Shown: in pieces, positions 24,487 to 35,890 of the stretch
How the letters are laid out: every line of letters begins with the position of its first letter
How positions within the stretch are numbered: the stretch's first letter is position 1
Origin: Variovorax sp. PBL-H6
Lineage (GTDB): Bacteria; Pseudomonadota; Gammaproteobacteria; Burkholderiales; Burkholderiaceae_C
DNA length: 64,000 nt
NCBI RefSeq assembly: GCF_901827155.1
Contig: NZ_LR594659.1
Coordinates: 2,914,001 to 2,978,000 of the forward strand
Reading direction: 5' to 3'
Made by a program: the position numbers and the translations under genes
The notes under the pieces: model-generated
What the model saw: the letters and a program-made list of their open reading frames with translations, nothing else
What the model was told of the DNA's origin: nothing
Database searches by the model: none

Positions 24487-25272
24487 ATGTCGAGTCAACA
24501 ACCATCCAGGCGCGTGGCGCTGCTGACGGGCGGCACCGGCGGCCTTGCGCAGGCCACGGCCGAACGTTTCGCCGCCGACGGCATGACCGTGGTCATCGCC
24601 GATCTCGACGCGGTAGGCGCCCGCACGGCGGCCGAATCGCTGCCGGGCACGGGACATCGAGGCATCGGGATGAACGTCAGCGACGAGACCTCCGTGCGTT
24701 CGGCCTTCGATCAGGTCGAAGGCGAGATCGGCCCGGTCGCCGTGCTGGGCTGCTTCGCCGGGCTCCTGAGCACCGCGAGCGTGCCCGGGCGCGTTCTTCT
24801 GACGGATCTGTCGCTGGACGAGTGGGAGGGCGTCAACGCCGTCAATGCGCGCGGCACCTTCCTGTGCATTCGCGAGATGGCGCGTCGCCGAGCCGCCGTG
24901 CCTGTGGAGCATGGGCGGATCATCACCATCGCCTCGCTGGCCGGCCAGCAAGGCGGCCTGGCCGCAGGCGCCGCCTACAGCGCATCCAAGGGCGCGGTGC
25001 TCGCGTTGACCAAGGTGTGCGCGCGCGAACTCGCCAGCCAGGCCATCACCGTGAATGCCATCGCGCCCGGCCCGATCGACACCCAGATGCTGCGTTCGAC
25101 CGTGCCGGCCGCGCGTGCCGGCGAGAAGTACGAGCATGTCCAGGGCATTCCCCTGGGGCGCGTCGGGCTGCCGGGCGAGATTGCGGCGGCCGTTGCCTGG
25201 CTCGCCTCGATCGACGCCGGCTACATCACCGGGGCCACCATCGATGTGAACGGCGGCCTGTACATGCGCTGA
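24487..25272 (+). CDS. Short-chain dehydrogenase/reductase
   Basis: Second SDR of the monooxygenase operon, 261 residues, with TGGTGGLAQA at the cofactor site, FAGLLS instead of NNAG, catalytic Ser in IASLAGQ, YSASK, and NAIAPGPIDTQML. GAAGGAA just upstream of ATG 24487 overlaps the end of the preceding SDR, so they are cotranscribed. Its sequence differs clearly from the neighbouring SDR; the two probably handle different alcohol or hydroxyacyl intermediates. Confidence 0.87.
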   Translation: MSSQQPSRRVALLTGGTGGLAQATAERFAADGMTVVIADLDAVGARTAAESLPGTGHRGIGMNVSDETSVRSAFDQVEGEIGPVAVLGCFAGLLSTASVPGRVLLTDLSLDEWEGVNAVNARGTFLCIREMARRRAAVPVEHGRIITIASLAGQQGGLAAGAAYSASKGAVLALTKVCARELASQAITVNAIAPGPIDTQMLRSTVPAARAGEKYEHVQGIPLGRVGLPGEIAAAVAWLASIDAGYITGATIDVNGGLYMR

Positions 25273-25293
25273 GCCACAGCAGCACCGACAGCG

Positions 25294-25310
25294 ACACGAC
25301 ACACACACAC
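25294..25310 (+). repeat. CA-dinucleotide tract next to a ribosome binding site
   Basis: A short CA microsatellite (GACACGACACACACACAC) immediately precedes AAGGA, the ribosome binding site of the CoA-transferase gene starting at 25321. Tract length could affect translation, but it is short and no regulatory role is shown. Confidence 0.5.
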
Positions 25311-25320
25311 AAGGACCTTC

Positions 25321-26559
25321 ATGGAATTCTCCGGACCTCTGGCAGGCGTGCGCGTGGTGGACATCACGGCAGTGCTCATGGGCCCGTCCGCCACCCAGAT
25401 GCTCGCGGACCTGGGCGCTGACGTGGTGAAGATCGAACCCCCGGCCGGTGATGCCACGCGCAAGATCGGACCCGCGGGCGACGAGCGCATGGGACCGATC
25501 TACCTGGGCCTCAATCGAAACAAGCGCAGCCTGGTGCTCAACCTGAAGACGCCCGAAGGCCTGGAGGTTCTGCGCAAGCTCGTCGCGAAGGCCGACGTGC
25601 TGACCTACAACGTCCGGCCGGCGGCGATGGAACGATTGGGCCTGACCTACGAGGCGCTGAGCGCGCTCAACGCACGCCTGATCTACGTCGGCATGTTCGG
25701 CTTTTCGCAGCGGGGCCGGTATGCACCGTCGCCCGCCTTCGACGACCTCATCCAGGCCGCGACCGCGATGCCCAGCGCGATGGCGCCGAGCGTGGACGGG
25801 ACGCCGCGCTTCATTCCCATCAACCTGGCCGATCGGTCCGTCGGACTCTATGCCTTCGGCGTGATCGCGTCGGCGTTGTATGCGCGCGAAAAGACCGGCC
25901 GCGGCCAACGGGTGGACGTGCCCATGTTCGAGACCATGGTGCCCTACGTGCTCGGCGATCACCTCTACGGAGAAAAGTTCGTTCCGGCCCGGGGGGACTT
26001 CGGATATCCGCGCTTGCTGTCGCCGGCACGCCGGCCCTTTCGCACCCTGGACGCTCATGTGTGCTGCGTGATCTATCAGGACCATCACTGGAAGGCGTTC
26101 CTGGAAATCCTGGGCATGGGTGACATGTACGAGACGGATCCCCGGCTGGCCAACATCACGACGCGCACGCAGCACGCCGATGAACTCAATGCGTTCGTCG
26201 AGCAGCACCTGGCACGCAAGAGCACGGCGCAGTGGCGCGAGTTGCTCAAGTCTGCGGACATCCCGGTGTTCCCGGTTCATACCTTCGAGACTTTGCTCGA
26301 CGATCCCCACCTCAAGGACATCGGCTTCTTCCGCGAGCAGGACGTGCCGTCCCTCGGCATGATCCGCGAGACGGCCGTTCCGAGCGAATGGCATGGCACA
26401 CCGCCCTCGAACTACCGGCCGCCGCCGGCGCTCGGCGAGCACAGCGCCGAGATCCTGCGCGAGCTCGGGTACGGGGAAGACGACATCGAGGCATTGGCCG
26501 GGCAGGGTGTGACGGGTGCCGGCATGCCGTATTCCAGGAGCGAAGCCGAGCCGATCTGA
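25321..26559 (+). CDS. Class III CoA-transferase (CaiB/BaiF family), paralogue 2
   Basis: 412-residue CoA-transferase. [40 protein letters not shown], the catalytic aspartate region [11 protein letters not shown] and [26 protein letters not shown] align directly with the copy at 16516-17766. The two are close paralogues on opposite strands about 8 kb apart. AAGGA at 25311-25315 is the ribosome binding site. It belongs to the operon starting with the luciferase-like monooxygenase. Two transferases might serve two different acids, for example the starting substrate and a downstream intermediate. Confidence 0.92.
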   Translation: MEFSGPLAGVRVVDITAVLMGPSATQMLADLGADVVKIEPPAGDATRKIGPAGDERMGPIYLGLNRNKRSLVLNLKTPEGLEVLRKLVAKADVLTYNVRPAAMERLGLTYEALSALNARLIYVGMFGFSQRGRYAPSPAFDDLIQAATAMPSAMAPSVDGTPRFIPINLADRSVGLYAFGVIASALYAREKTGRGQRVDVPMFETMVPYVLGDHLYGEKFVPARGDFGYPRLLSPARRPFRTLDAHVCCVIYQDHHWKAFLEILGMGDMYETDPRLANITTRTQHADELNAFVEQHLARKSTAQWRELLKSADIPVFPVHTFETLLDDPHLKDIGFFREQDVPSLGMIRETAVPSEWHGTPPSNYRPPPALGEHSAEILRELGYGEDDIEALAGQGVTGAGMPYSRSEAEPI

Positions 26560-26638
26560 TCGGCCCCTGATCGATCCAGGCGACCCGACCTCGGCCGCGA
26601 ACCTGATCACCCTGTCACAACAGATCCACCCGATTCCC

Positions 26639-26944
26639 ATGGAAATACATTGGACCGACGGTACGCTGTCCTTGCAATCGCCAGACGATTTCAAGTCGTT
26701 CAAGATCGTCATTCACGCGGCCTCGAACCTGAAAGACCGCGTCTTGCAGGACTTCACGGGCACGGCGAGTTTCGAAGACGATCACGCCTGCTGGGTGTCC
26801 CAGCATGGCCTGCGTGCGCTGGCCGGACCGCTGGCAACGCCGCAGTGGCTGGCGAACCTCGACACCATGGTCTCGAAGGCGCGGCCACATGGCTGGATCG
26901 ACGGGCCGACCGGCGACATCCGCGCCCATGTCGAGCGCCGTTGA
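26639..26944 (+). CDS. Hypothetical protein, 101 residues
   Basis: Not recognised. A small soluble protein beginning [14 protein letters not shown], with [19 protein letters not shown] and a tryptophan-containing [13 protein letters not shown] segment. There are no membrane helices, signal peptide or cysteine clusters. It follows the CoA-transferase after 79 bases, with no clear ribosome binding site. Its last codons overlap, in another frame, the point where etfA sequence begins, so its own C-terminus may have been altered by the junction. Coding-like third positions support a real gene. Confidence 0.5.
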   Translation: MEIHWTDGTLSLQSPDDFKSFKIVIHAASNLKDRVLQDFTGTASFEDDHACWVSQHGLRALAGPLATPQWLANLDTMVSKARPHGWIDGPTGDIRAHVERR

Positions 26945-27557
26945 GATCAGCGACATCACCAAGGTCGATGCGCCCGATACCTTCGAGCGCCCGATCTATG
27001 CGGGCAACGCGATTGCCATCGTGCAAAGCGTCGATGCGGTCAAGGTGATCACGGTGCGCACGACCGGCTTCGATCCGGCCCAGGCCAGCGGCGGCGCGGC
27101 CGCGATCGAAAGAATCGATGCGGTTGCCGACAGCGGCAAGAGCGCCTTCGTGGCATCGGAGATCGCCAGGAGCGATCGGCCCGAGCTGACGGCGGCCAAG
27201 GTCGTCGTCTCCGGCGGTCGGGCGCTGGGCTCGGCCGAGAAGTTCAGTGAAGTCATGACCCCGCTGGCCGACAAGCTGGGCGCCGCGCTGGGCGCCAGCC
27301 GCGCCGCGGTCGACGCCGGCTACGCACCCAACGACTGGCAGGTCGGCCAGACCGGAAAGATCGTGGCGCCGCAGCTGTACATCGCCGCAGGAATTTCAGG
27401 GGCCATCCAGCATCTGGCCGGCATGAAGGACGCCAAGGTGATCGTGGCGATCAACAAGGATGAAGAGGCGCCGATCTTCAGTGTGGCGGACTATGGACTG
27501 GTCGCCGATTTGTTTGCGGCTGTGCCTGAACTGGCTGGGATGGTTGGCGCCGATTGA
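26928..27557 (+). pseudogene. etfA: etfA remnant: electron-transfer flavoprotein alpha, N-terminal domain missing
   Basis: From about 26940 the frame reads [81 protein letters not shown] and [18 protein letters not shown], an intact C-terminal FAD-binding half of EtfA. About 105 residues of N-terminal domain are absent compared with a typical protein near 310 residues. The upstream sequence belongs to the end of the accessory cluster in another frame, so the fusion point is within about 26930-26942. An ATG at 26928 could still start translation of the fragment, but it could not pair normally with EtfB. I read it as a recombination scar. Confidence 0.85.
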
Positions 27558-27611
27558 ATGGACCTGCCAGAGGCTGTCACCTTGAGGGGCAGCTCGGTGT
27601 TCACCAATCGG

Positions 27612-27685
27612 TGGAGCGGGTGAAGGGAATCGAACCCTCGTATGAAGCTTGGGAAGCTGCCGTTCTACCATTGAACTACACCCGC
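27612..27685 (-). tRNA. tRNA-Gly (anticodon CCC)
   Basis: On the minus strand the acceptor stem GCGGGTG pairs with CACCCGC. The D-arm contains GTTCAATGGTAGAAC, the anticodon loop is TTCCCAA (anticodon CCC), the T-arm is AGGGTTCGATTCCCT, and CCA is encoded. The sequence closely follows E. coli tRNA-Gly(CCC) as I remember it. The anticodon stem has a C-U mismatch at positions 28-42 (GCAGC against GCTTC). A -10-like TACAAT lies just upstream on the minus strand (27697-27702). Confidence 0.95.
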
Positions 27686-27836
27686 AGCGGGTGCGGATTG
27701 TACCCTTCTGGATACCGCCCGACCTCATCGTCCCACCATCGGCGCGGGCGGCGGCGATCAATGCGTGGCATCGACCTACGCCAGGCCACCGCCTCGACGC
27801 CTAACATGCGCAGGTTCACCAAGAAAAGGACTGACG

Positions 27837-28295
27837 ATGAATGCAAATCGAATAGTGCTGGGCGCTTTGGCTTTCGCATGTGCGGCCACCGTCTTTGCCC
27901 AACCAGGGCCGCGCGAGCGGGATCGTGGTCCAGGTCCTGGCGCCAATGCCCACCGGATGGGCCCGCCGCCGGGGCATCAGATGAATCGCCCTGACCACCG
28001 GATAGACAACCGCATGGACCGCCGCATGGACCGCCGCATGGATCACCGGGGACCTCGCCGCGGCCCGCCGCCCGCAGCCTATCCCGCGTACCCCCAGTAC
28101 CAACGCTTCAATCGCGGCGACCGCCTGCCGCCGCAATATCGCCAGCCGCAGTACGTGGTGAATGACTGGCGTGGCCATGGCCTGCGCCAGCCGCCGCGCG
28201 GTTACTACTGGGTCCAGAATGGCTCGGACTACGTGCTCGCCGCCATCGCCACCGGCGTGATCAGCGCGGTGGTCATCAACGCACTCACGCGCTGA
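27837..28295 (+). CDS. RcnB-family-like secreted protein
   Basis: 152-residue protein with signal peptide (MNANRIVLGALAFACAATVFAQ), then an Arg/Pro/His/Met-rich linker (including MDRR repeats) and a C-terminal part RFNRGDRLPPQYRQPQYVVNDWRGHGLRQPPRGYYWVQNGSDYVLAAIATGVI. The latter matches the RcnB pattern (periplasmic Ni/Co homeostasis family). The linker's many His and Met residues could bind metal. AAAGGA before ATG 27837 sets the start. It converges with gdhA; a GC-rich hairpin lies between. Function in metal handling is inferred from family only. Confidence 0.75.
   Translation: MNANRIVLGALAFACAATVFAQPGPRERDRGPGPGANAHRMGPPPGHQMNRPDHRIDNRMDRRMDRRMDHRGPRRGPPPAAYPAYPQYQRFNRGDRLPPQYRQPQYVVNDWRGHGLRQPPRGYYWVQNGSDYVLAAIATGVISAVVINALTR
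28011..28046 (+). repeat. Three tandem 12-bp units within the RcnB-like gene
   Basis: The unit CGCATGGACCGC occurs twice exactly, and a third time with two changes (CGCATGGATCAC), encoding the repeated RMDR segment in the linker of the secreted protein. Confidence 0.85.
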
Positions 28296-28319
28296 TCCAC
28301 AACACGGCCCACGCATGGC

Positions 28320-28340
28320 GGCCCGGCCTCGCGCCGGGCC
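28320..28340. terminator. GC-rich hairpin between convergent genes
   Basis: GGCCCGGC (28320-28327) pairs with GCCGGGCC (28333-28340), an 8-bp stem with a 5-nt loop, between the convergent RcnB-like and gdhA genes. There is no T-tract, so this is at most a weak or factor-assisted terminator. Confidence 0.4.
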
Positions 28341-28358
28341 GAGCCAAGGCCCGTACGT

Positions 28359-29702
<1,344 letters not shown>

Positions 29703-30034
29703 CTGCAAACTGCTCCTTGTGAATTCGAATCGAACTCTATTGTGCGTTGGTCGCCAGCCCGGGGCCTCGAGGTCCGACACGGTTGATTCGGCTCGCGGTG
29801 CTCTCTGGGCCGCAGCGGCGCGGCTCGAGCGTCTACGGAAACTGCACCACCGGCCCCTGTGCCTTCTGCCCGGGCGGCACATAGGCGGGCGCCGGCGCAC
29901 CGCCGGGCCCTGCAGTGAGGGCGGCAATCGCAGGGCCAAACCTATAATCATCGGCTCAGCAGATCAACAGTCAGGTGGGTTCGACGCAGGGGCTGCCCGC
30001 AGCCGGCCGCCTCTCTCAGCACTCCAATCCCAAG
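29703..30034. promoter_or_regulatory. gdhA/alaS divergent intergenic region
   Basis: This 332-base stretch separates the divergent gdhA and alaS genes. TATAAT at 29943-29948 is a perfect -10 box in the right place for alaS, though a good -35 is not evident. No convincing gene is present; a short minus-strand open frame has no start codon. Confidence 0.5.
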
Positions 30035-32659
30035 ATGAGCCAGCCCACCTTCAGCGTCGCGGACATCCGCAAGTCCTTCCTCGACTTCTTCGCCTCCAAG
30101 GGTCATACCGTGGTGCCGTCGAGCTCGCTGGTGCCGGGCAACGATCCGACCCTGATGTTCACCAACTCCGGCATGGTGCAGTTCAAGGACGTGTTCCTCG
30201 GCGCCGACAAGCGCCCCTACGTGCGCGCGGCCTCCGTGCAGGCCTGCCTGCGTGCCGGCGGCAAGCACAACGACCTGGAGAACGTGGGCTACACCGCGCG
30301 CCACCACACCTTCTTCGAGATGCTCGGCAACTGGAGCTTCGGCGACTACTTCAAGCGCGAGTCGCTGAGCTGGGCCTTCGAGCTGCTGACGCAGGTCTAC
30401 AAGCTGCCGGCCGATCGGCTCTGGGCCACGGTCTACCAGGAGGACGACGAGGCCTACGACATCTGGACCCAGGTCATCGGCCTGCCGCCCGAGCGCGTGG
30501 TGCGCATCGGCGACAACAAGGGCGGGCGCTACATGTCCGACAACTTCTGGATGATGGCCGACACCGGCCCCTGCGGCCCGTGCTCCGAGATCTTCTACGA
30601 CCACGGCCCCGAGGTCGCGGGCGGTCCGCCCGGCTCGCCCGATGAAGACGGCGACCGCTACATCGAGATCTGGAACAACGTGTTCATGCAGTTCGACATG
30701 CAGCCGGACGGCAGCGTCAAGCCGCTGCCCGCGCCCTGCGTCGACACCGGCATGGGCCTGGAGCGCCTGGCCGCGATCCTGCAGCACGTGCACAGCAATT
30801 ACGAGATCGACCTGTTCGACCGGCTGGTCAAGGCGGCCTCGCGCGAGACCGGCGAGAAGGACCTCGGCAACAAGAGCCTGCGGGTGATCGCCGACCACGT
30901 CCGCGCCACCGCCTTCCTGGTGGCCGACGGCGTGATCCCCAGCAACGAAGGTCGCGGCTACGTGCAGCGCCGCATCGTGCGCCGCGCCATCCGCCACGGC
31001 TACAAGCTGGGCCAGAAGAAGCCTTTCTTCCACAAGCTGGTGCCCGACCTGGTCGCGCTGATGGGCGAGGCCTACCCCAAGCTCGTCGCCGACGAGCGGC
31101 GCATCACCGAGACACTGAAGGCCGAGGAAGAGCGCTTCTTCGAGACGCTCGCCAACGGCATGGAGATCCTGGACGCGGCATTGGCCGGCGGTGCCAAGGT
31201 GCTGCCGGGCGACGTGGCCTTCAAGCTGCACGACACCTACGGCTTTCCGCTGGACCTGTCGGCCGACGTCTGCCGCGAGCGCGGCGTGGAGGTCGATGCC
31301 GCCGGCTTCGATGCGGCGATGGAAAAGCAGAAGGCGGCAGGCCGCGCCGCCGGCAAGTTCAAGATGGACCGGGCCGTCGAGTACGCAGGCACCGCCAATG
31401 CCTTCACCGGCTACGAGCACCTGGAAGAACAGGCACGCGTGGTGGCGCTGTACTTCGAAGGCGCCCCGGTGCAGGAGCTCAACGAGGGCCAGCCCGGCAT
31501 CGTGGTGCTCGACACCACGCCCTTCTACGCAGAGAGCGGCGGCCAGGTCGGCGACCAGGGCGTTCTGGTCGCCGAAGGCCTGCAATTCGGCGTCGACGAC
31601 ACGCAGAAGATCAAGGCCGATGTCTTCGGCCACCACGGCACGCAGACGCAGGGCACGCTCAAGGTGGGCGACACGGTCACGGCACGTGTCGACACGGCGC
31701 TGCGCGCCGCCACCATGCGCAACCACAGCGTCACCCACCTGATGCACAAGGCCCTGCGCGAGGTGCTGGGCGGGCACGTCCAGCAGAAGGGCTCCTTGGT
31801 CGATGCAGACAAGACGCGCTTCGACTTCGCGCACAACGCCCCGGTCGCGCCGGCGCAAGTGCTCGAGATCGAGCGCCGCGTCAATGCCGAGATCCTGGCC
31901 AACGAGGCCACCCAGGCGCGGGTGATGGACATGGAGTCGGCCCAGAAGACCGGCGCCGTCATGCTCTTCGGCGAGAAGTACGGCGAGAGCGTGCGTGTGC
32001 TCGACATCGGCACGAGCCGCGAACTGTGCGGGGGCACGCACGTGGCGCGCACCGGCGACATCGGCCTCTTCAAGATCGTGAGCGAGGGCGGCGTGGCCGC
32101 CGGCGTGCGCCGCATCGAGGCGGTGACCGGCGCGAATGCGCTGGCCTACCTGCAGGCGCTCGAGGCCACGGTCAACAGCGTGGCGGCTACGCTCAAGACG
32201 CCGGTGCCGGAGGTGCAGCCGCGCCTGGTGCAGGTGCTCGAGCAGGTGCGCGCGCTGGAGCGCGAAGTCGGCGCGCTCAAGGGCAAGCTGGCTTCCTCCA
32301 AGGGCGACGAGCTGCTGGCGCAGGCGGTGGAGGTCAAGGGCATCAAGGTACTGGCCGCCAAGCTGGACGGTGCCGATGCCAGGACGCTGCGCGAGACCAT
32401 GGACAAGCTCAAGGACAAGCTCAAGACGGCGGCCATCGTGCTGGCGGCGGTCGACGGCAGCAAGGTCCAGCTCGCGGCCGGCGTCACGGCCGACAGCATG
32501 GGCAAGCTCAAGGCCGGCGAGCTGGTCAATTTCGTGGCGCAGCAGGTGGGCGGCAAGGGCGGCGGCAAGGCCGACATGGCGATGGCCGGGGGCACCGATG
32601 CGGCCGGGCTTCCGAAGGCGCTCGCCTCGGTGCAGGACTGGGTTGCGCAACGGGTCTGA
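30035..32659 (+). CDS. alaS: Alanyl-tRNA synthetase
   Basis: 874 residues, the normal length. It charges tRNA-Ala with alanine in the cytoplasm. The class II catalytic core carries [54 protein letters not shown] and [11 protein letters not shown]. The editing domain shows [17 protein letters not shown] and the Zn-binding [15 protein letters not shown]-terminal oligomerisation region follows. ATG 30035 gives [15 protein letters not shown], the conserved start. Its antisense strand is also open for about 900 codons, which is a composition artefact. Confidence 0.98.
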   Translation: MSQPTFSVADIRKSFLDFFASKGHTVVPSSSLVPGNDPTLMFTNSGMVQFKDVFLGADKRPYVRAASVQACLRAGGKHNDLENVGYTARHHTFFEMLGNWSFGDYFKRESLSWAFELLTQVYKLPADRLWATVYQEDDEAYDIWTQVIGLPPERVVRIGDNKGGRYMSDNFWMMADTGPCGPCSEIFYDHGPEVAGGPPGSPDEDGDRYIEIWNNVFMQFDMQPDGSVKPLPAPCVDTGMGLERLAAILQHVHSNYEIDLFDRLVKAASRETGEKDLGNKSLRVIADHVRATAFLVADGVIPSNEGRGYVQRRIVRRAIRHGYKLGQKKPFFHKLVPDLVALMGEAYPKLVADERRITETLKAEEERFFETLANGMEILDAALAGGAKVLPGDVAFKLHDTYGFPLDLSADVCRERGVEVDAAGFDAAMEKQKAAGRAAGKFKMDRAVEYAGTANAFTGYEHLEEQARVVALYFEGAPVQELNEGQPGIVVLDTTPFYAESGGQVGDQGVLVAEGLQFGVDDTQKIKADVFGHHGTQTQGTLKVGDTVTARVDTALRAATMRNHSVTHLMHKALREVLGGHVQQKGSLVDADKTRFDFAHNAPVAPAQVLEIERRVNAEILANEATQARVMDMESAQKTGAVMLFGEKYGESVRVLDIGTSRELCGGTHVARTGDIGLFKIVSEGGVAAGVRRIEAVTGANALAYLQALEATVNSVAATLKTPVPEVQPRLVQVLEQVRALEREVGALKGKLASSKGDELLAQAVEVKGIKVLAAKLDGADARTLRETMDKLKDKLKTAAIVLAAVDGSKVQLAAGVTADSMGKLKAGELVNFVAQQVGGKGGGKADMAMAGGTDAAGLPKALASVQDWVAQRV

Positions 32660-32764
32660 CACCCTGCCCAGCCGGGCTGGTCCGTGCCATAGTCACGCGG
32701 ATGCAAGGGGCTTTCCGGATCGATTTCCACTTTCTCGCGCCGCCGTGGGCGGCCGCTCCCGTCC

Positions 32765-33784
32765 ATGGCTGAGGTCCCACCGGTCGACGTATTGGTGATG
32801 GGAGCGGGCGCGATCGGTTGCTACATCGGCGGCAGCCTCGCGTCCGAAGGCGTGCGGGTGTTCTTCGTCGGCCGTCCCCGCATGCTCGAGGCGCTGGAGC
32901 GGCACGGGTTGAGGGTCAGCGACCTGGACGGCGGCCAGCGCTTCGTGCCGCCAGGCAACTTGCGCATGGCCGAGCGAATTCCGCGCGGTGTGCGGCCTGG
33001 CCTGGTGCTGCTGACCGTGAAGAGCAGCGGCACGACGGAGGCCGCGGCCGAGCTCGGCGAAGCACTGCCGCCGGGCACGCCGGTGGTCTCGCTGCAGAAC
33101 GGTATCTCGAACGCCGCCAAGGCGTCGCAGGTGGCACCCGGCCTGCGGGTGCTGCCAGGCATGGTGCCGTACAACGTGGCGGAGATCGATCGCGGCGCCT
33201 TTCACAGGGGCACGACCGGCCGCCTGGCCGTGCAGGACCACCCGCTGCTGCGGCCCTGGCTGGCCGTGTTCGATAGCGCCGGCGTGCCGATCGACCGGCA
33301 CGCGAACATGCTGCCGGTGCAGTGGGGCAAGCTGCTGCTCAATCTCAACAATCCGGTCAATGCACTGTCAGGCCTGCCGCTGCGCCAGCAGCTGATGGAC
33401 CGGGGCTATCGCCGCTGCCTGGCGGCGCTGATGGACGAGGCGCTGGAGGCACTTGCTTGGGCCCACATCAAGCCGGCGCAGCTTGCGGCCGTGTCGCCGC
33501 GCCGCATGCCCACGATCCTGCGGCTGCCCGATGCGCTGTTCAAGGTGGTCGCGGCGCGCATGCTGCGCATCGACGACAAGGCGCGCTCCAGCATGGCGGA
33601 CGACCTGGCGCTCGGCCGCCGCACCGAGGTCAACGAACTGTGCGGCGAGGTGGTGCGGCTCGCGCGCTCGAACGGCGCTCGCGCGCCACTGAGCGCGAAG
33701 ATGGTGGAGCTGATCGAAGCCTGGCCCAGCCGGCCGCAGCCGCTCTCGGCGCAGGAACTGCTGTCGGCCCTGGGCGTGGGGTAG
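32765..33784 (+). CDS. Ketopantoate reductase-like (PanE/ApbA family) protein
   Basis: 339 residues with N-terminal [21 protein letters not shown] as the NADPH-binding motif and the conserved [17 protein letters not shown], and [17 protein letters not shown] segments; the last contains the catalytic Lys and Asn of ketopantoate reductases. In the pantothenate pathway the enzyme reduces 2-dehydropantoate. Many genomes carry several paralogues of unknown substrate, so the exact role is uncertain. It is 105 bases after alaS and 5 bases before dadA. Confidence 0.85.
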   Translation: MAEVPPVDVLVMGAGAIGCYIGGSLASEGVRVFFVGRPRMLEALERHGLRVSDLDGGQRFVPPGNLRMAERIPRGVRPGLVLLTVKSSGTTEAAAELGEALPPGTPVVSLQNGISNAAKASQVAPGLRVLPGMVPYNVAEIDRGAFHRGTTGRLAVQDHPLLRPWLAVFDSAGVPIDRHANMLPVQWGKLLLNLNNPVNALSGLPLRQQLMDRGYRRCLAALMDEALEALAWAHIKPAQLAAVSPRRMPTILRLPDALFKVVAARMLRIDDKARSSMADDLALGRRTEVNELCGEVVRLARSNGARAPLSAKMVELIEAWPSRPQPLSAQELLSALGVG

Positions 33785-33789
33785 GGCGC

Positions 33790-35043
33790 ATGCATGTCCT
33801 GATCCTGGGCAGCGGCGTTATCGGGACCACGATCGCCTACGACCTTGCGAAGGCCGGCCACGAGGTCACGGTGCTCGAACGCCAGGACGGCCCGGCGCTG
33901 GAGACCAGCTATGCCAACGCGGGCGAGGTCTCGCCCGGCTACTCGGCGCCGTGGGCCGGGCCCGGCGTGCCGGCAAAGGCCGTCAAGTGGCTGCTCATGC
34001 GCCACAGCCCGCTGGTGATCCGGCCCATGCTCGATCCGGCCATGTGGCGCTGGGGCGTCGCCATGCTGCGCAACTGCACGCAGGCGCGCTACGAGATCAA
34101 CAAGAGCCGGATGGTGCGGCTGGCCGAATACAGCCGCGACTGCCTGCGGCAGCTGCGCGCCGAGACCGGCATCCGCTACGACGAGCGCTCGCTGGGCACG
34201 CTGCAGCTGTTCCGCACGCAGAAGCAGCTCGACGCCACGGGCAAGGACATCGAGATCCTCGAGGCCTACGGCGTGCCATACCAACTGCTCGACCGCGAGG
34301 GCTGCCTGCAATACGAGCCGGCGCTGGCCGCCGTGCGGCACAAGTTCGTGGGCGGGCTGCGCCTGCCGGGCGATGAGACCGGCGACTGCTTCATGTTCAC
34401 ACGCGGCCTGGCGCGGCTGGCCGAGGCCGCGGGGGTGCGCTTCCGTTTCGGCGTGACCATCACCGACATCGTGCGCAATGCCGAAGGCATCGTCGCTGTC
34501 CATACCGACGCGGGGCCCTTCCATGCCGACCGCTACGTGGTCGCGCTGGGAAGCTATTCGCCGCTTCTCCTGAGGCCACTGGGCCTCCGCTTGCCGGTTT
34601 ATCCGGTCAAGGGCTTCTCGATCACCGTGCCGATCACCGATGCCGCGATGGCGCCCGAGTCGACGGTGATGGACGAGACCTTCAAGGTCGCGGTGACCCG
34701 CCTGGGCGCACGCATCCGCGTCGGCGGCACGGCGCAGCTTTCCGGCTATGACCTGCGCCTGAACGACCGCAGGCGCGACACGCTCGAGCATGTGGTCACC
34801 GACCTGTTTCCGGAAGGCGGCAGCGTCGAAGGGGCAGAGTTCTGGACCGGCCTGCGCCCGATGACGCCCGATGGCACGCCACTGCTGGGCGCCACGCCGA
34901 TTCCAGGCCTGCTGCTGGCCACCGGGCACGGCACCCTGGGCTGGACGATGGCCGCCGGCACCGGCAGGGTGATGGCCGACCTCATCGCAGGCCGTCAGCC
35001 CGAGATCGACATGGAAGGCCTGGGCCTCGAACGCTACGCCTGA
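33790..35043 (+). CDS. dadA: D-amino acid dehydrogenase
   Basis: FAD enzyme of 417 residues that oxidises D-amino acids (notably D-alanine) to 2-oxo acids at the membrane. The start [31 protein letters not shown] is the dinucleotide-binding motif, followed by [21 protein letters not shown], which is diagnostic of DadA, and the C-terminal [18 protein letters not shown]. It begins 5 bases after the PanE-like gene. Its end overlaps the convergent binding-protein-like gene by 10 bases. Confidence 0.93.
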   Translation: MHVLILGSGVIGTTIAYDLAKAGHEVTVLERQDGPALETSYANAGEVSPGYSAPWAGPGVPAKAVKWLLMRHSPLVIRPMLDPAMWRWGVAMLRNCTQARYEINKSRMVRLAEYSRDCLRQLRAETGIRYDERSLGTLQLFRTQKQLDATGKDIEILEAYGVPYQLLDREGCLQYEPALAAVRHKFVGGLRLPGDETGDCFMFTRGLARLAEAAGVRFRFGVTITDIVRNAEGIVAVHTDAGPFHADRYVVALGSYSPLLLRPLGLRLPVYPVKGFSITVPITDAAMAPESTVMDETFKVAVTRLGARIRVGGTAQLSGYDLRLNDRRRDTLEHVVTDLFPEGGSVEGAEFWTGLRPMTPDGTPLLGATPIPGLLLATGHGTLGWTMAAGTGRVMADLIAGRQPEIDMEGLGLERYA

Positions 35044-35795
35044 GAAGGCGCGGACGTACCCGCCGGTGCCACGCTCGCGCCCTGGATGCGGTGGCGCGCC
35101 AGCGCCTCGGCCACGAAGCCGCCGGCCTTCATCTCTTCGACGAAGACGGCCAGCGCCGCAGCCGCTTCGGCGCCGCGCGACGCCGGCGTGCCCATGGCCT
35201 GCCGGATCACCATGAAGCGCCCGGGCAGCAGCCGCAGGCCCGGCTTGCGCGCGGCTTCGGCCTCGAGCACCTGGCGAATGCCCGCGGCCACCTCGACATC
35301 GCCCGCCTGCAGGCTGTCGAACACGCCCTGCGCACCCTGCACGCGCACCAGCTGCGCCTTGACGATCTCGCGCGTGAGGAAGAGGTCGTAGGCGCTGCCG
35401 GCGCCGACCGCGATGCGGGTGCCCTCGCGGTCCACGTCCTCGTTGCGCTGCAGGGCCGAGCCGGCGGGCACCAGGTAGCTGCCTTCGATCAGCACGTAGG
35501 GCGCCGTGAAGTGCAGGCCATCGCTGCGTGCCGGATCGATGGCGAAGAAGCCGATGTCGGCCTCGTCGTTGCGCACCGCATCGACCGAGGCCGCAGCTTT
35601 TTCGAACACAACCAGCTCGACCGGCATGCCCAGGCGCTGCGCGAAGCTGCGGGCCAGATCGACCGAGACGCCAACCGGTTCGCCGGTTGCAGCGTCCTTG
35701 CTCGCGAGGATCGGGTTGCCGAGGTTGATGGAGGCACGCAGCACGCCGGTTGGCGTGAAGGCGCGGACGACCGTGGAGGGGAGTAGGGTGCTCAT
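35034..35795 (-). CDS. Amino-acid-type ABC substrate-binding domain protein without signal peptide
   Basis: 253 residues with the class 3 extracellular solute-binding fold: [69 protein letters not shown]. The N-terminus ([22 protein letters not shown]) has no hydrophobic signal peptide or lipobox, so it appears cytoplasmic unless the start is misplaced; no better in-frame start was found. No ABC permease or ATPase is adjacent. It converges on dadA with a 10-base overlap. Confidence 0.75.
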   Translation of the reverse strand: MSTLLPSTVVRAFTPTGVLRASINLGNPILASKDAATGEPVGVSVDLARSFAQRLGMPVELVVFEKAAASVDAVRNDEADIGFFAIDPARSDGLHFTAPYVLIEGSYLVPAGSALQRNEDVDREGTRIAVGAGSAYDLFLTREIVKAQLVRVQGAQGVFDSLQAGDVEVAAGIRQVLEAEAARKPGLRLLPGRFMVIRQAMGTPASRGAEAAAALAVFVEEMKAGGFVAEALARHRIQGASVAPAGTSAPSQA

Positions 35796-35890
35796 CGTCG
35801 CTTTCTTCGGTTGCGCCGCCCGCCGGGGCTTGCGTGGAAGCGGACCGCTGGCTCAGTGTAAGTTGGCGATCTGCGGGCGAGAGGACTCCC

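Noticed and set aside
27560..27700. tRNA-Gly as an integrase attachment site
   Set aside because: No integrase gene and no direct repeat of the tRNA 3' end was found within the window; the etfA scar is explained without it.
29820..29950. Short minus-strand frame ending YVPPGQKAQGPVVQFP upstream of gdhA
   Set aside because: It looks coding-like but has an in-frame stop upstream and no start codon, and lies in a promoter region.
29948..32662. A 900-codon open frame antisense to alaS, and other long antisense frames such as those opposite dctM and the SDRs
   Set aside because: High GC content leaves antisense frames of strong genes open; the products are low-complexity and match no family.
32668..32680. 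CCAGCC-G-GGCTGG palindrome after alaS as a terminator
   Set aside because: The stem is short and no T-tract follows; readthrough into the PanE-like gene is just as plausible.
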